Assembly (NCBI GenBank): GCA_016286035.1 | Contig: JAEERY010000072.1 | Location: 39,834-103,833 of the forward strand | Reading direction: 5' to 3' | Length of the DNA stretch: 64,000 nucleotides | Source: Lachnospiraceae bacterium | GTDB taxonomy: Bacteria > Bacillota > Clostridia > Lachnospirales > Lachnospiraceae | Shown here: one piece after another, positions 28,929-37,785 of the stretch | Numbering within the stretch: position 1 is the stretch's first letter | Layout of the letters: every line of letters begins with the position of its first letter | Notes under the pieces: model-generated | Told to the model about the DNA's origin: nothing | Database searches by the model: none | Seen by the model: only the letters and a program-made list of their open reading frames with translations | Position numbers and translations under genes: made by a program

Positions 28929-29573
28929 TCACTTTTTGATACTGTTTATTAATTCATCCTCTGATATGCATACTGGAGAGACTTTTTTATTGTCATCACA
29001 GTAAATTGAAAAGATATAATCTTCGGATCCAAAACTGTATAACTTATCAGAGTGTTCTTTTGAGAGCATATTTATGGTCGTTATATCGATGGTAAGACCT
29101 GTACCGAGATATTTTGTATAGGCTTCCTTTTTGGTCCAGATCTCAAAAAACTTCCGATCGGTTAAAGGGAGCTGCTCCACGTAAGATATCTCTTCGAGAT
29201 TAAAGCAGCGCTTCATAATGTTGTATTTAATGTGACGTATCCTTTCAACATCAACACCGACCCTGCCTTTATCGGTCACACTGCACAGTATCATGCCTTT
29301 TGTGTGAGAGATATTAAAATCAATATCATCATGACCGATAACATAGGGCTTTCCTTTTTCGGTCCTGTCAAAGACAAAATCTGAGAAGGGTTCTTTAGTG
29401 AGCTTGCTAAGGAGATAGCGTACCAGCAGTTCCGAATAAAGGGAAAGGAGTTTTGAATCAGTAAATTTAAGCCGTTCTATCTCTAATCGTCTGTTATCGG
29501 AGATCAGGCTCAGCAATAACTGTTCTTTATCGGAAAAATGTGAAGTTGTAACCGGTAAATAATATGTGATCAT
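28929..29573 (-). CDS. 4'-phosphopantetheinyl transferase (Sfp type)
   Basis: Transfers the phosphopantetheine arm of coenzyme A to a serine of carrier proteins. At 214 residues it has Sfp/Gsp size rather than AcpS size. The magnesium motif GVDVERI and the WTKKEAYTKYLGTGL motif are both intact. No acyl- or peptidyl-carrier gene, synthase or synthetase is in the window, so its substrate is elsewhere. It may be the organism's only or secondary PPTase. The ATG overlaps the GNAT stop by four bases (ATGA). Confidence 0.9.
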   Translation of the reverse strand: MITYYLPVTTSHFSDKEQLLLSLISDNRRLEIERLKFTDSKLLSLYSELLVRYLLSKLTKEPFSDFVFDRTEKGKPYVIGHDDIDFNISHTKGMILCSVTDKGRVGVDVERIRHIKYNIMKRCFNLEEISYVEQLPLTDRKFFEIWTKKEAYTKYLGTGLTIDITTINMLSKEHSDKLYSFGSEDYIFSIYCDDNKKVSPVCISEDELINSIKK

Positions 29574-30343
29574 ATCTGTTTTTTATCTTTTGTTGCGGAT
29601 ACAAAGAATTCACTGAAAGCAGGCATAAAACCTGATCTTATCGCGATAGTCCTTGATATGGCGTGACTTTCGCTTGTTCCGTAAAACGGAAGAGTATCCT
29701 GATCAATGAGTTTTTGTTTTAAAAGCTTTACCAGATGCACACCCAGGCCCTGACCTTCATAGCCTTCTTTGACATCTATCCCTATCTGGCGTACATATTT
29801 ACCGTCAAGACTTGCTCCTGCCATGCTTTTTATCTTCTCACCGTCTTTTAACATGACTGCGATCACATCAGGCTGAGTGGGAGAATAGCAAAGAGCCCTG
29901 TGACATACATTTGTTTCTTTCATTGCTTCTATCTGAGTTTCATCAAGCCAGATCTCGTCCCCGAATTCTTTTTCAACACCGGAACCGTTTGCAGGCAGAT
30001 AATATATGTGGGTATTAACGATCTCACGGCCGTAATCATGCATTATATAATCGATCCTTCTTAAATTGTCGAAGTTAAAGAACCATTCAGGCTTGCTGTC
30101 TTTGAATAATTCCTCACATCCTCCGAGTATCGATTCATCAGCCATTATATAGGCTTTTCCCATTATGACGATGACTCTGAAAAAAGGGTCCATCTTATCT
30201 ATGATACGACTACCTGGTAGGATCTTGGAGGGGGCAAGGAAGATACCGTTACCTATCTCGTAGGATTCCTTGCCGTTGCAGTCCAGGTATACCTGTTTCA
30301 TCATCGTATTAAGCGTATCTTTTGAAATGCGCATGTTTTCCAT
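29570..30343 (-). CDS. GNAT family N-acetyltransferase
   Basis: A 257-residue protein with an N-terminal region of about 150 residues that is not recognised and a C-terminal GNAT domain. The acetyl-CoA loop motif is in DVKEGYEGQGLGVHLVKLL, and the closing strand region is RSGFMPAFSEFFVS. Start 30343 has GGAG ten bases upstream; the slightly earlier TTG at 30349 lacks such spacing. The substrate is unknown. It is first in a minus-strand operon with the PPTase and GT-C-like protein. Confidence 0.82.
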   Translation of the reverse strand: MENMRISKDTLNTMMKQVYLDCNGKESYEIGNGIFLAPSKILPGSRIIDKMDPFFRVIVIMGKAYIMADESILGGCEELFKDSKPEWFFNFDNLRRIDYIMHDYGREIVNTHIYYLPANGSGVEKEFGDEIWLDETQIEAMKETNVCHRALCYSPTQPDVIAVMLKDGEKIKSMAGASLDGKYVRQIGIDVKEGYEGQGLGVHLVKLLKQKLIDQDTLPFYGTSESHAISRTIAIRSGFMPAFSEFFVSATKDKKQI

Positions 30344-30447
30344 GATCAAATATCTCCATAGCTGTTATCCTCAATATTTTATATCCTTTTATATTCTACA
30401 ACAAGTGATATGATATTGATATAACGTATAAGTAATGGGGATTAAAC

Positions 30448-30933
30448 ATGGAAAACAGGTATTTTCAAAAGGCATTGTCAAATTTCACAACGGATTTTGC
30501 TGTGGGAGGGACAATAAGAGCTCTCGCTGACAAGGGTTTGAATGTAAATGAGATATATGAAAGACTTGATTACCCGGTTTCAAAAGATACGGTGGCAAAG
30601 CTTGTCTGGGCCCATTATCTGGATAATGCCACGATTAGTCTTAGCGATCCTAAAGGAATAGCTTCAAAACAGGCCGTGACTTATGAAAAAACACAGGATG
30701 AATATGGACGAATCAGTTATAAACAGGTTAAAAGATCGATAGAACTTACAGGGGAATATCTACCCTGTGACTTTGGAAAACAGATATATAAAGACAAAGA
30801 AGCATTTATAAAAAAGCTTGAGATCTTAGATGCAAGAGACAGAGATTACATCCTTGGACTTCCCTGGCCGCTTGAGACTGTATGGCATAAAGACGATGAT
30901 CGTATACGTCGTATCATACAATCTTCCAACTGA
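30448..30933 (+). CDS. Conserved hypothetical protein
   Basis: A 161-residue soluble protein that I do not recognise. The N-terminal part (FTTDFAVGGTIRALADKGLNVNEIYERLDYPVSKDTVAKLVWAHYLD) looks helical, with a possible helix-turn-helix at about residues 32-55. The C-terminal half is mixed and ends with LGLPWPLETVWHKDDDRIRRII. Codon use and a GGGG ribosome site suggest a real gene. It is transcribed divergently from the GNAT operon and lies directly before paralogue B, with which it may be co-transcribed. Confidence 0.75.
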   Translation: MENRYFQKALSNFTTDFAVGGTIRALADKGLNVNEIYERLDYPVSKDTVAKLVWAHYLDNATISLSDPKGIASKQAVTYEKTQDEYGRISYKQVKRSIELTGEYLPCDFGKQIYKDKEAFIKKLEILDARDRDYILGLPWPLETVWHKDDDRIRRIIQSSN

Positions 30934-31006
30934 AGATACAAAACAAGCCTGACATATGATAAAATTGGTATGTTTGACTCATAGATAAGAATATTTTAGG
31001 TGTGAC

Positions 31007-32866
31007 ATGACATTGATACTTGTTTTTTTCGCGCTTTTGCTTTTATCGGCGCGTATGTCAAATAAATATAAAGAGAACATAGCCGATACTCTGTCGGTTT
31101 CTGCATCGATCCTTATATTGCTTTTATACTGCCTTGCTTTTTTCAGAGGCTTAAAACTGATAGGGATCGTATCTTTTATCTATATTCTTGCTGAAATAGT
31201 CTGTGTTATCAGATCAAAGAGATATAAAGAAACATTTATATGTCTTAACTCCGTGATACTGATATGTTTTGTATTGACCGCTGTATCGGTGACGATACTT
31301 ACTTCAAAAGAGATATTTACCTGGTGGGATGATATCAATTTCTGGTCATCGGATGCAAAACAGATCTTTTTCATGAACGGTTTTCCCGGAAAGTACGGAA
31401 ATGTCTCGCCTGAATTCGGAGACTATCCGCCGGTTACATCTTTGTTTAAGTGGCTTTTTTTACAGATCAGTCCCGATTCCTATAACGAGAGTTTCCAGTT
31501 TGCTGGTTATTTCACTTTAAATATGATCTTTTTAATGCCGCTTGTCGGTCATATAGACAGGCTTTTTGATAAGTCAAAAACAAAGTTTTCTTTTGTGATA
31601 AAGATCATATTTTTTGCGACTGTGATCATGTTACCCGGCGTGTTTAACGGCATCATATTCTACGGAACACCTGCAGATATCACCATGGGTATCATATACG
31701 GGACTCTGCTTTTGGCCATATGGGAACAGGAAGGCCACGATAAAGTATTTTATTATACAAGAATAGCTGTCTATACCTCAGTTTTATTTCTAACAAAATC
31801 GGTTGGTTTTGAATGGGCGCTGTTTGCACTGATATTCTATCTTGTTGTTGCAAAGAAGGAAAAGGCGATAATTGTATCTGCTGTTATAAGTGCAGGCTTT
31901 TATGGAAGCTGGCTTGTATTCTGTCTTATGAACAGAAGAGTTGCCAAGCTTACGGGAGCAGGTATAAAGATGGCAAGTTCGGGATATTCTGTTCCCGATA
32001 ATGCAGCAGACAAGATGCATTATTTCTTAAGCGGATTTCTGACTATGCCCATGCATGCCGACAGGAATATAACTTTGGATCTTTCTTCCGTAGCGGCGGT
32101 TTTGATCATTTTTGTCCTGATAGGTATCATAGCGTTTTTAAAACTGCTTGATTCAAAAGAAACAGTAAAACTTACGGTTTTTTTGGTGGTTACCGGATTG
32201 ACTGCGTATGGTATCATATTTTTGGCGCATATATCGATATTTCAGACCGAGGAACAGTATCTTGACGCATATGCGATGGCAGTCTCAATAGCCAGATACT
32301 GTTTTCCGTTCACAATGGGAAGTACCATGCTTCTGACAGGCATTTTGCTTGACAGGATTAAAGCCGTAAAAAACAGGAAAGTGATAAACAGGGCGGTCAT
32401 TATATTAGTGGCAGGTGTGCTCATCACTACCGATTATACGGGTATATATCGTCATCTATTCGGATATAGGAATAATATATCGGATGATAAAGCCGTAATA
32501 GATGATATGGTAGGGGATGACGGCAGAAAGCTGATAGAAACCGTTTCGGATAAGAAATACTGGGGAAAGAGGATACTTATCATAAGAGACGGACATGAAT
32601 ATCACTGGGTCCATGATGCATATATAAGCAGAGAAGCAAGCCCCGTAGCCATGGTCTATGACGGATATCTGACAGAATCCGATACTCCTGAGATGATAAG
32701 TGACAGAGTCCGTTCAAGTCATGCACACTTCGTTTTTATCGAGGATGATACATATACTGCGGCATCTTTGTTTGAGCCGTTGATGGAATCCGGACAGGAG
32801 TATATATCCGGGAAAGTTTACAGAGTAACTGATACCGATCAGGGTATACGCCTTTTGGCGGATTAA
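31007..32866 (+). CDS. Polytopic membrane protein, GT-C glycosyltransferase-like (paralogue B)
   Basis: A 619-residue paralogue of the 27025-28899 product, in the opposite orientation. It shares the KYKENIADTL N-terminal helix pattern, the WWDDINFWSSDAKQ outer-loop motif, YPPVTSLFKWLFLQISP, the THISIFQTEEQYLDAY-like segment and the SSHAHFVFIEDD C-terminal domain. It is followed by the GT2-GtrA gene after only 21 bases to its chosen start. Such a pair commonly makes a polyprenyl-linked sugar donor (GT2) and uses it on the outer face (GT-C), so this protein probably glycosylates a wall polymer or lipid. The exact sugar and acceptor cannot be read from sequence. Confidence 0.72.
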   Translation: MTLILVFFALLLLSARMSNKYKENIADTLSVSASILILLLYCLAFFRGLKLIGIVSFIYILAEIVCVIRSKRYKETFICLNSVILICFVLTAVSVTILTSKEIFTWWDDINFWSSDAKQIFFMNGFPGKYGNVSPEFGDYPPVTSLFKWLFLQISPDSYNESFQFAGYFTLNMIFLMPLVGHIDRLFDKSKTKFSFVIKIIFFATVIMLPGVFNGIIFYGTPADITMGIIYGTLLLAIWEQEGHDKVFYYTRIAVYTSVLFLTKSVGFEWALFALIFYLVVAKKEKAIIVSAVISAGFYGSWLVFCLMNRRVAKLTGAGIKMASSGYSVPDNAADKMHYFLSGFLTMPMHADRNITLDLSSVAAVLIIFVLIGIIAFLKLLDSKETVKLTVFLVVTGLTAYGIIFLAHISIFQTEEQYLDAYAMAVSIARYCFPFTMGSTMLLTGILLDRIKAVKNRKVINRAVIILVAGVLITTDYTGIYRHLFGYRNNISDDKAVIDDMVGDDGRKLIETVSDKKYWGKRILIIRDGHEYHWVHDAYISREASPVAMVYDGYLTESDTPEMISDRVRSSHAHFVFIEDDTYTAASLFEPLMESGQEYISGKVYRVTDTDQGIRLLAD

Positions 32867-32887
32867 AAGATATACATGAGGGGAAAT

Positions 32888-33946
32888 ATGGATAAAACAG
32901 TCCCTATAGTCATCCCGGCATACGAACCGGATGAAAAACTTATAGGTTTGGTTGATAAACTGAATGAAGCAGGCTTAAGTCCGATAATAGTCGTTGATGA
33001 CGGGTCAGATAAAAAAATTTACGGTTCAGTCTTTGAAGAAGTAAGAAAACGCGGCGCAGTTGTACTTACTCATGCTGTCAATATGGGCAAGGGAAGAGGA
33101 CTTAAGACCGCTTTCAATTACTGTTTGAACGAATATCCCGATATTTGCGGAGTGGTGACTGCCGATTCTGACGGACAGCACAGTGCGACTGATATCAAAA
33201 GATGTAAAGAAGCACTTATAAATGACACAGAATCCCTGATTTTGGGAGTACGTGATTTTAATATGGACGGGATACCTGCCAGATCTGTCTTTGGAAACAA
33301 GGCAACAAGCAGAGTCATGAAGCTTCTTACCGGAATATCAATAAGCGATACACAGACCGGTTTAAGAGGGATATCTGGAAATTTCATGAAAACTCTTTTA
33401 ACGGAAAAAGGGGAAAGATACGAATTCGAGACCAACATGCTGCTTTTGGCCAAGGAACTGGATATAAATATCAAAGAGGTATCTATAGAGACCATATATC
33501 TTGAAGACAACAAGTCAAGTCATTTTAATCCGATAAAGGATTCCCTAAAGATATATGTGGTATTTTTCAGATTCCTGATGTCATCCTTGTCATCAAGCGT
33601 GGTGGATATGGTATTGTTTTACATATTCTGCTCACTGACAAGAAATATACAGTTTTCGCTTGGATATATCATGATATCGACTATCTGTGCCAGAGTGCTG
33701 TCAGCCATATACAATTTCCTGATAAATTATCAGGTTGTTTTCAAGGGAAAAGGCAGCAGGGCAAAAGCAGCCGTAAAATATCTTATACTTGCGGTGGTCA
33801 TAATGCTTTTAAGCGGAGTGCTTGTAAGCGGGGGACACAGGATATTCCCGGGTCTGCCCGAGATTATCGTCAAGATACCTGTAGACTGCTTACTGTTCTT
33901 ATTAAGTTTTTATATCCAGAGAGAAATAGTATACAAAAAGGATTGA
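32888..33946 (+). CDS. GT2 polyprenyl-phosphate sugar synthase fused to a GtrA domain
   Basis: A 352-residue fusion. Residues 1-225 form a GT2 domain (PIVIPAYEPDEKL, VVDDGSDKK, TADSDGQHS with the metal-binding Asp residues, and SDTQTGLRGI), resembling dolichyl-phosphate mannose or glucose synthases. Residues 230-350 form a four-helix GtrA/DPMS domain (FRFLMSSLSSSVVDMVLFY...LINYQVVFKG). The combination makes and possibly flips a polyprenyl-phosphate sugar. I start at 32888 because GAGGGG lies six bases upstream; the earlier in-frame ATG (32876) overlaps that site. The product is the probable donor for the neighbouring GT-C-like protein. Confidence 0.87.
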   Translation: MDKTVPIVIPAYEPDEKLIGLVDKLNEAGLSPIIVVDDGSDKKIYGSVFEEVRKRGAVVLTHAVNMGKGRGLKTAFNYCLNEYPDICGVVTADSDGQHSATDIKRCKEALINDTESLILGVRDFNMDGIPARSVFGNKATSRVMKLLTGISISDTQTGLRGISGNFMKTLLTEKGERYEFETNMLLLAKELDINIKEVSIETIYLEDNKSSHFNPIKDSLKIYVVFFRFLMSSLSSSVVDMVLFYIFCSLTRNIQFSLGYIMISTICARVLSAIYNFLINYQVVFKGKGSRAKAAVKYLILAVVIMLLSGVLVSGGHRIFPGLPEIIVKIPVDCLLFLLSFYIQREIVYKKD

Positions 33947-34017
33947 ACACATGATATGATTACTATGTGTGCGCTTTTTTAACACATAGTCTGAAAGACC
34001 GGTGGTTTTTTAAAGAA

Positions 34018-35415
34018 ATGAAGGGTAAAAAGGTACTAACAGGGATAGTTGTTTTTCTGCTTGTCATAGCAGCGGTTTATGTAGGCGGGATGGCTTTTTT
34101 TGCGTCTCACTATACATACGGGACCACTATCGGCGGGAAAGATTTCAGTTTTAAGAGTAAGAACAGGGTATATTCGGAATATCCTTCCGTTCCGGTAGAT
34201 TTCGTTCTTATACTTGCCGGAAGAGATGAAAAGAACCTTGATATAGACGCTAAATCGATATCGTCAAGTGCTGAGTATGACTTAAGCAGACTTGACAGGT
34301 ATAACGGAAACATTTTAGAAGGTTTCGGCTGGATAGAAAAAAACTGTCACAGCAATGTCATAGATGTGATAGCGGATATCAGCTTTGATGAAGAGAAGTT
34401 AAGCGAGATCATAAGCGGGTCGGTTCTTTGTGACAAAGCCACAAGGAAAGAACCACAGAATGCCTATATCGGAGAATATGATCAAAAGACCGGAAAGTTT
34501 GAGATAAAAGAGGGCGATCCCGGTAATGTGCTGCTTGTAGATCAGACGGTAAAGGTTATCGGTGAAGCTCTTAAGGGAGTAAATATCGGGACCGGCAGTA
34601 TACAAATTGATCTTAACGAATATGACTGCTACAAGAAGTCGATCATGTCCGTTGACAATATCAAACTCAATATTGAATGTGAAAAAGCAAGCAACATCGT
34701 GAATTCAAAGATCACATACGACTGGTACGGTAACTGGGATGTACTGGATTCTTCAGTGATCAAGGACTGGATAATAATAGATGATAATAAAGTGAGTATC
34801 GATGAAGATAAAGTCAGGAGCTATGTGGAAAGAAGTGCCAGATATTTTGATACTTACGAAAAAGAGTTGAGATTCAGAACGACTTCGGGAAATATAAAGA
34901 ATATAAAGCGAGGAAAATATGGTTGGGAGACTGATGTTGAGACTGAGATAAAAGAACTTATCGAATGTCTTAATAAAGGCGGCGATCAGATAAAGGAACC
35001 CGTTCATCTGCATGAGGCTTATGCCAAGGGCAGTGATGATATCGGAAATTCGTACGTTGAGATAGATCTGAGCAATCAGCATATGTATCTGTATATAAAC
35101 GGAAAATGCGTACTCGACAGTGATTTTGTTTCCGGAAATGTTTCGGCCGGACACAATACTCCCGGAGGAGTATACGGTGTTACTTATAAATCAAGAAATA
35201 CTATCCTAAGAGGTCCGGGTTATGAATCGTTTGTATATTACTGGATGCCGTATAACGGCGGAGTCGGTATGCATGATGCCACCTGGAGAAATAAGTTCGG
35301 CGGAGAGATCTATAAGACATCCGGCTCACACGGATGTATAAATCTGCCTCTTAGCGTGGCCAAAGATCTGTATGAGTATGTAGAAGCAGGTTTCCCTGTT
35401 GTCAGTTATTGGTAG
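34018..35415 (+). CDS. L,D-transpeptidase (YkuD family), membrane-anchored
   Basis: A 465-residue envelope protein. It has a short basic N-terminus, one membrane helix at about residues 7-29, a long extracytoplasmic region similar to peptidoglycan-binding modules that precede clostridial YkuD domains, and a C-terminal YkuD domain. The active site is SHGCINL with Cys440 and His438, and HNTPGGVYGV precedes it. It forms 3-3 cross-links or attaches proteins to peptidoglycan. Start 34018 removes a stretch (33967-34017) that falls in a hairpin; GGTGG lies 12 bases upstream. It fits the wall-related theme of this region. Confidence 0.88.
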   Translation: MKGKKVLTGIVVFLLVIAAVYVGGMAFFASHYTYGTTIGGKDFSFKSKNRVYSEYPSVPVDFVLILAGRDEKNLDIDAKSISSSAEYDLSRLDRYNGNILEGFGWIEKNCHSNVIDVIADISFDEEKLSEIISGSVLCDKATRKEPQNAYIGEYDQKTGKFEIKEGDPGNVLLVDQTVKVIGEALKGVNIGTGSIQIDLNEYDCYKKSIMSVDNIKLNIECEKASNIVNSKITYDWYGNWDVLDSSVIKDWIIIDDNKVSIDEDKVRSYVERSARYFDTYEKELRFRTTSGNIKNIKRGKYGWETDVETEIKELIECLNKGGDQIKEPVHLHEAYAKGSDDIGNSYVEIDLSNQHMYLYINGKCVLDSDFVSGNVSAGHNTPGGVYGVTYKSRNTILRGPGYESFVYYWMPYNGGVGMHDATWRNKFGGEIYKTSGSHGCINLPLSVAKDLYEYVEAGFPVVSYW

Positions 35416-35424
35416 GAAGTATAT

Positions 35425-36699
35425 ATGTATGAACAGCTAACGGCGCTGTATAATTCAAACGAGTATCCCATGCACATGCCGGGACACAAGAGACAAACAG
35501 GTTTTTGTCAGCCTTTCGATGCGGTAAAGATCGATATAACGGAAATACCCGGATATGATGATCTCTATTCACCTGATGGGATCATTAAAGAGGCATTGGA
35601 CAGGGCGTCAGCACTGTATGATACGAAGGATACATTTTTTCTGGTAAACGGAAGTACCGTAGGTATACTGACTGCCGTATATGCTTTAACAAGGCAGCAC
35701 GGCAGGATATTAATGGCAAGAAACTGTCATAAATCGGTTTATCACGCCGCAGAGTTAAGGGAACTTAGCATAGAGTATATCGTTCCTGAGTTTAATGCCG
35801 GTATATATGATGCGATAGATCCGAAAGCTGTTGAACACATGCTGTCGTCAAACAGATATGATGCTGTCGTTATAACTTCTCCGACATACGAAGGTATCGT
35901 ATCAGATATTGAGAAAATAGCAGATATATGTCACGGTTCTGATACACCGCTTATTGTGGATGAAGCTCACGGAGCTCATTTTGGTTTTCATGAGAGATTT
36001 CCGCAAAGTGCCGTAAAATATGCGGATATCGTTATCCAGAGTACGCATAAGACACTTCCGACGCTTACACAGACCGGTCTTTTGCATATAGGAAAAAGGG
36101 CTCTTGACAGCATAAGTCGTAAAGAGGTGTTAAAGTACCTTCAGATGTTTCAGACAAGCTCGCCTTCTTATGTACTCATGTGCAGTATAGACAGCTGTAT
36201 AAAAAGGATAGAGGAAAGCGGCGATAATCTCTGGAAGGATTTCTTTATCTATAGGGATGAGTTTGATAAGAGTATTAAAGATATGCGTTATCTTAAGCTC
36301 ATAAAGACTGACGATCCCTGCAAGATTATCATCTCTACAAAAGACAGCAGTATATATGCGACTAAACTGGCAGATATTCTTTTGAATGAATATCATATCC
36401 AGCTTGAGATGGCATCGGCCGCTTATATAGTAGCGATCGTTACATGCTGTGATACGAAAGAAGGCTTTGGAAGATTTGAAAAGGCACTGCTTGATATAGA
36501 TAAAAGACTTACGGACAATAAAAAGCATGATGGGGAAACAGACAGATATAAGTATCTGTTACACACAAAAGCGCAGGATAATATATATATATATCCTCCC
36601 GGGATACCCATTGTGGCCAAAGGTGAGTCAATAGATGAAAAGGCGCTTGATACCATCGCATTGTATGAAGCGGCGGGACTTAAGATCAGAGGTTTATAG
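35425..36699 (+). CDS. Orn/Lys/Arg decarboxylase family PLP enzyme (YaaO-like)
   Basis: A PLP-dependent fold-type I decarboxylase of 424 residues. It has the MPGHKRQ N-terminal motif, VDEAHGAHF with the PLP-binding Asp, and the Schiff-base Lys209 in STHKTLPTLTQ. The C-terminal domain is short compared with the 700-residue inducible decarboxylases, as in Bacillus YaaO/SpeA-type enzymes. Substrate choice (Lys, Arg or Orn) cannot be decided. It is first in a yaaO-kinase-yaaR-holB-ricT-yabB run that matches the Bacillus order. Confidence 0.87.
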   Translation: MYEQLTALYNSNEYPMHMPGHKRQTGFCQPFDAVKIDITEIPGYDDLYSPDGIIKEALDRASALYDTKDTFFLVNGSTVGILTAVYALTRQHGRILMARNCHKSVYHAAELRELSIEYIVPEFNAGIYDAIDPKAVEHMLSSNRYDAVVITSPTYEGIVSDIEKIADICHGSDTPLIVDEAHGAHFGFHERFPQSAVKYADIVIQSTHKTLPTLTQTGLLHIGKRALDSISRKEVLKYLQMFQTSSPSYVLMCSIDSCIKRIEESGDNLWKDFFIYRDEFDKSIKDMRYLKLIKTDDPCKIIISTKDSSIYATKLADILLNEYHIQLEMASAAYIVAIVTCCDTKEGFGRFEKALLDIDKRLTDNKKHDGETDRYKYLLHTKAQDNIYIYPPGIPIVAKGESIDEKALDTIALYEAAGLKIRGL

Positions 36700-36708
36700 A
36701 TTGGTGAT

Positions 36709-37305
36709 ATGGGAAAGATATTTTATGTAATGGGGAAGAGTTCCTCGGGTAAGGATACGATATATAAGAGGGTCATGAGGGACAAGAGTCTTGGATTAAG
36801 CAAGATAGTACCCTATACGACAAGACCCATACGTGAGGGAGAAAAAGAGGGTGTTCAGTATCATTTCACTGATAAAGCCGGCTTTGATAAGCTTTTTAAA
36901 GCAGGCAAAGTGATAGAACACAGGACTTACGATACGTTTTACGGAGAGTGGAAGTATTTTACCGTTGATGACGGAGATATAGATCTTAACAAGAATAATT
37001 ATCTTATCATCGGGACTCCCGAGTCATACATGGCGACCAAGAAATACTTCGGAGAGTCGAATGTTTTGCCGATATTAATTAATGTAGACGACGGTGTCAG
37101 ACTTCAGAGAGCCTTAAACAGGGAACGCAAGCAGGAAACTCCCAAATATGAGGAGATGTGTCGAAGATTTCTGGCTGATGCCGAGGATTTTGGTGAAGAA
37201 AAGCTTAAAGAGTGCAAAATAGAAAAAAGATTTGAAAACGAGGACCTGGATAAGTGTTTGGAACAGGTCATAGGATATATAAAACGGAACATGACAGATC
37301 ACTGA
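36709..37305 (+). CDS. Guanylate kinase-like nucleotide kinase
   Basis: A 198-residue protein with the guanylate kinase pattern: P-loop MGKSSSGKDTIYK near residue 8, VPYTTRPIREGEKEGVQYHF for GMP binding, and a LID region. Gmk would phosphorylate GMP to GDP. In Bacillus the same position, between yaaO and yaaQ/yaaR, is taken by thymidylate kinase (tmk), but this sequence has GMP-kinase rather than tmk motifs. It could be a second, divergent Gmk; the main gmk normally lies next to rpoZ/dapH-type genes. Confidence 0.83.
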   Translation: MGKIFYVMGKSSSGKDTIYKRVMRDKSLGLSKIVPYTTRPIREGEKEGVQYHFTDKAGFDKLFKAGKVIEHRTYDTFYGEWKYFTVDDGDIDLNKNNYLIIGTPESYMATKKYFGESNVLPILINVDDGVRLQRALNRERKQETPKYEEMCRRFLADAEDFGEEKLKECKIEKRFENEDLDKCLEQVIGYIKRNMTDH

Positions 37306-37325
37306 CTTAATAAAGGAGATCAGGG

Positions 37326-37766
37326 ATGGATATCAAGGTCAATTCCATTATGCCCACCCAGCAGGTTGAGCAGACAAATACCCAGCAGCAGGTAAACGGA
37401 GATTTTAAGTTTACACTGGCAAGTCACATTGAAGAAGCCGGTCTTCAGGAGCGGCTTACTTCCATGATGGAAGAGATCACAATGCAGGGAGATAAGCTGT
37501 CCAAACACAGGGATATCAGGGATATGAAAAGATATCGCAGCCTGATAAAGGATTTCATGAACGAGATAGTCAGCAGATCTCATGAATTTTCAAGAGAGAA
37601 TTTCCTTGATCGACGCGGAAGACACCGTGTATATGGTATAATAAGATTGGTCGATGAAAATCTCGATGAACTGGCAAAAGAACTGATGAAGGATGAGCAG
37701 GATAACTTAGCGATCCTCGGAAAGATCGGTGAGATCAGAGGATTGTTACTTGATATTTTGACATAA
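37326..37766 (+). CDS. yaaR: YaaR family protein (DUF327)
   Basis: A 146-residue helical soluble protein of the YaaR/DUF327 family. It shares the family pattern [49 protein letters not shown]. Its function is unknown. It is always near holB in Firmicutes, here 19 bases before it. A strong AAAGGAG ribosome site precedes the start. Confidence 0.88.
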   Translation: MDIKVNSIMPTQQVEQTNTQQQVNGDFKFTLASHIEEAGLQERLTSMMEEITMQGDKLSKHRDIRDMKRYRSLIKDFMNEIVSRSHEFSRENFLDRRGRHRVYGIIRLVDENLDELAKELMKDEQDNLAILGKIGEIRGLLLDILT

Positions 37767-37785
37767 GAAAGGTAGGTGGATCCAT

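Noticed and set aside
33962..33990. A 9-bp inverted repeat (ACTATGTGT/ACACATAGT) as a terminator
   Set aside because: The T-run lies in the loop, not after the stem. It only argues for the later start of the L,D-transpeptidase.
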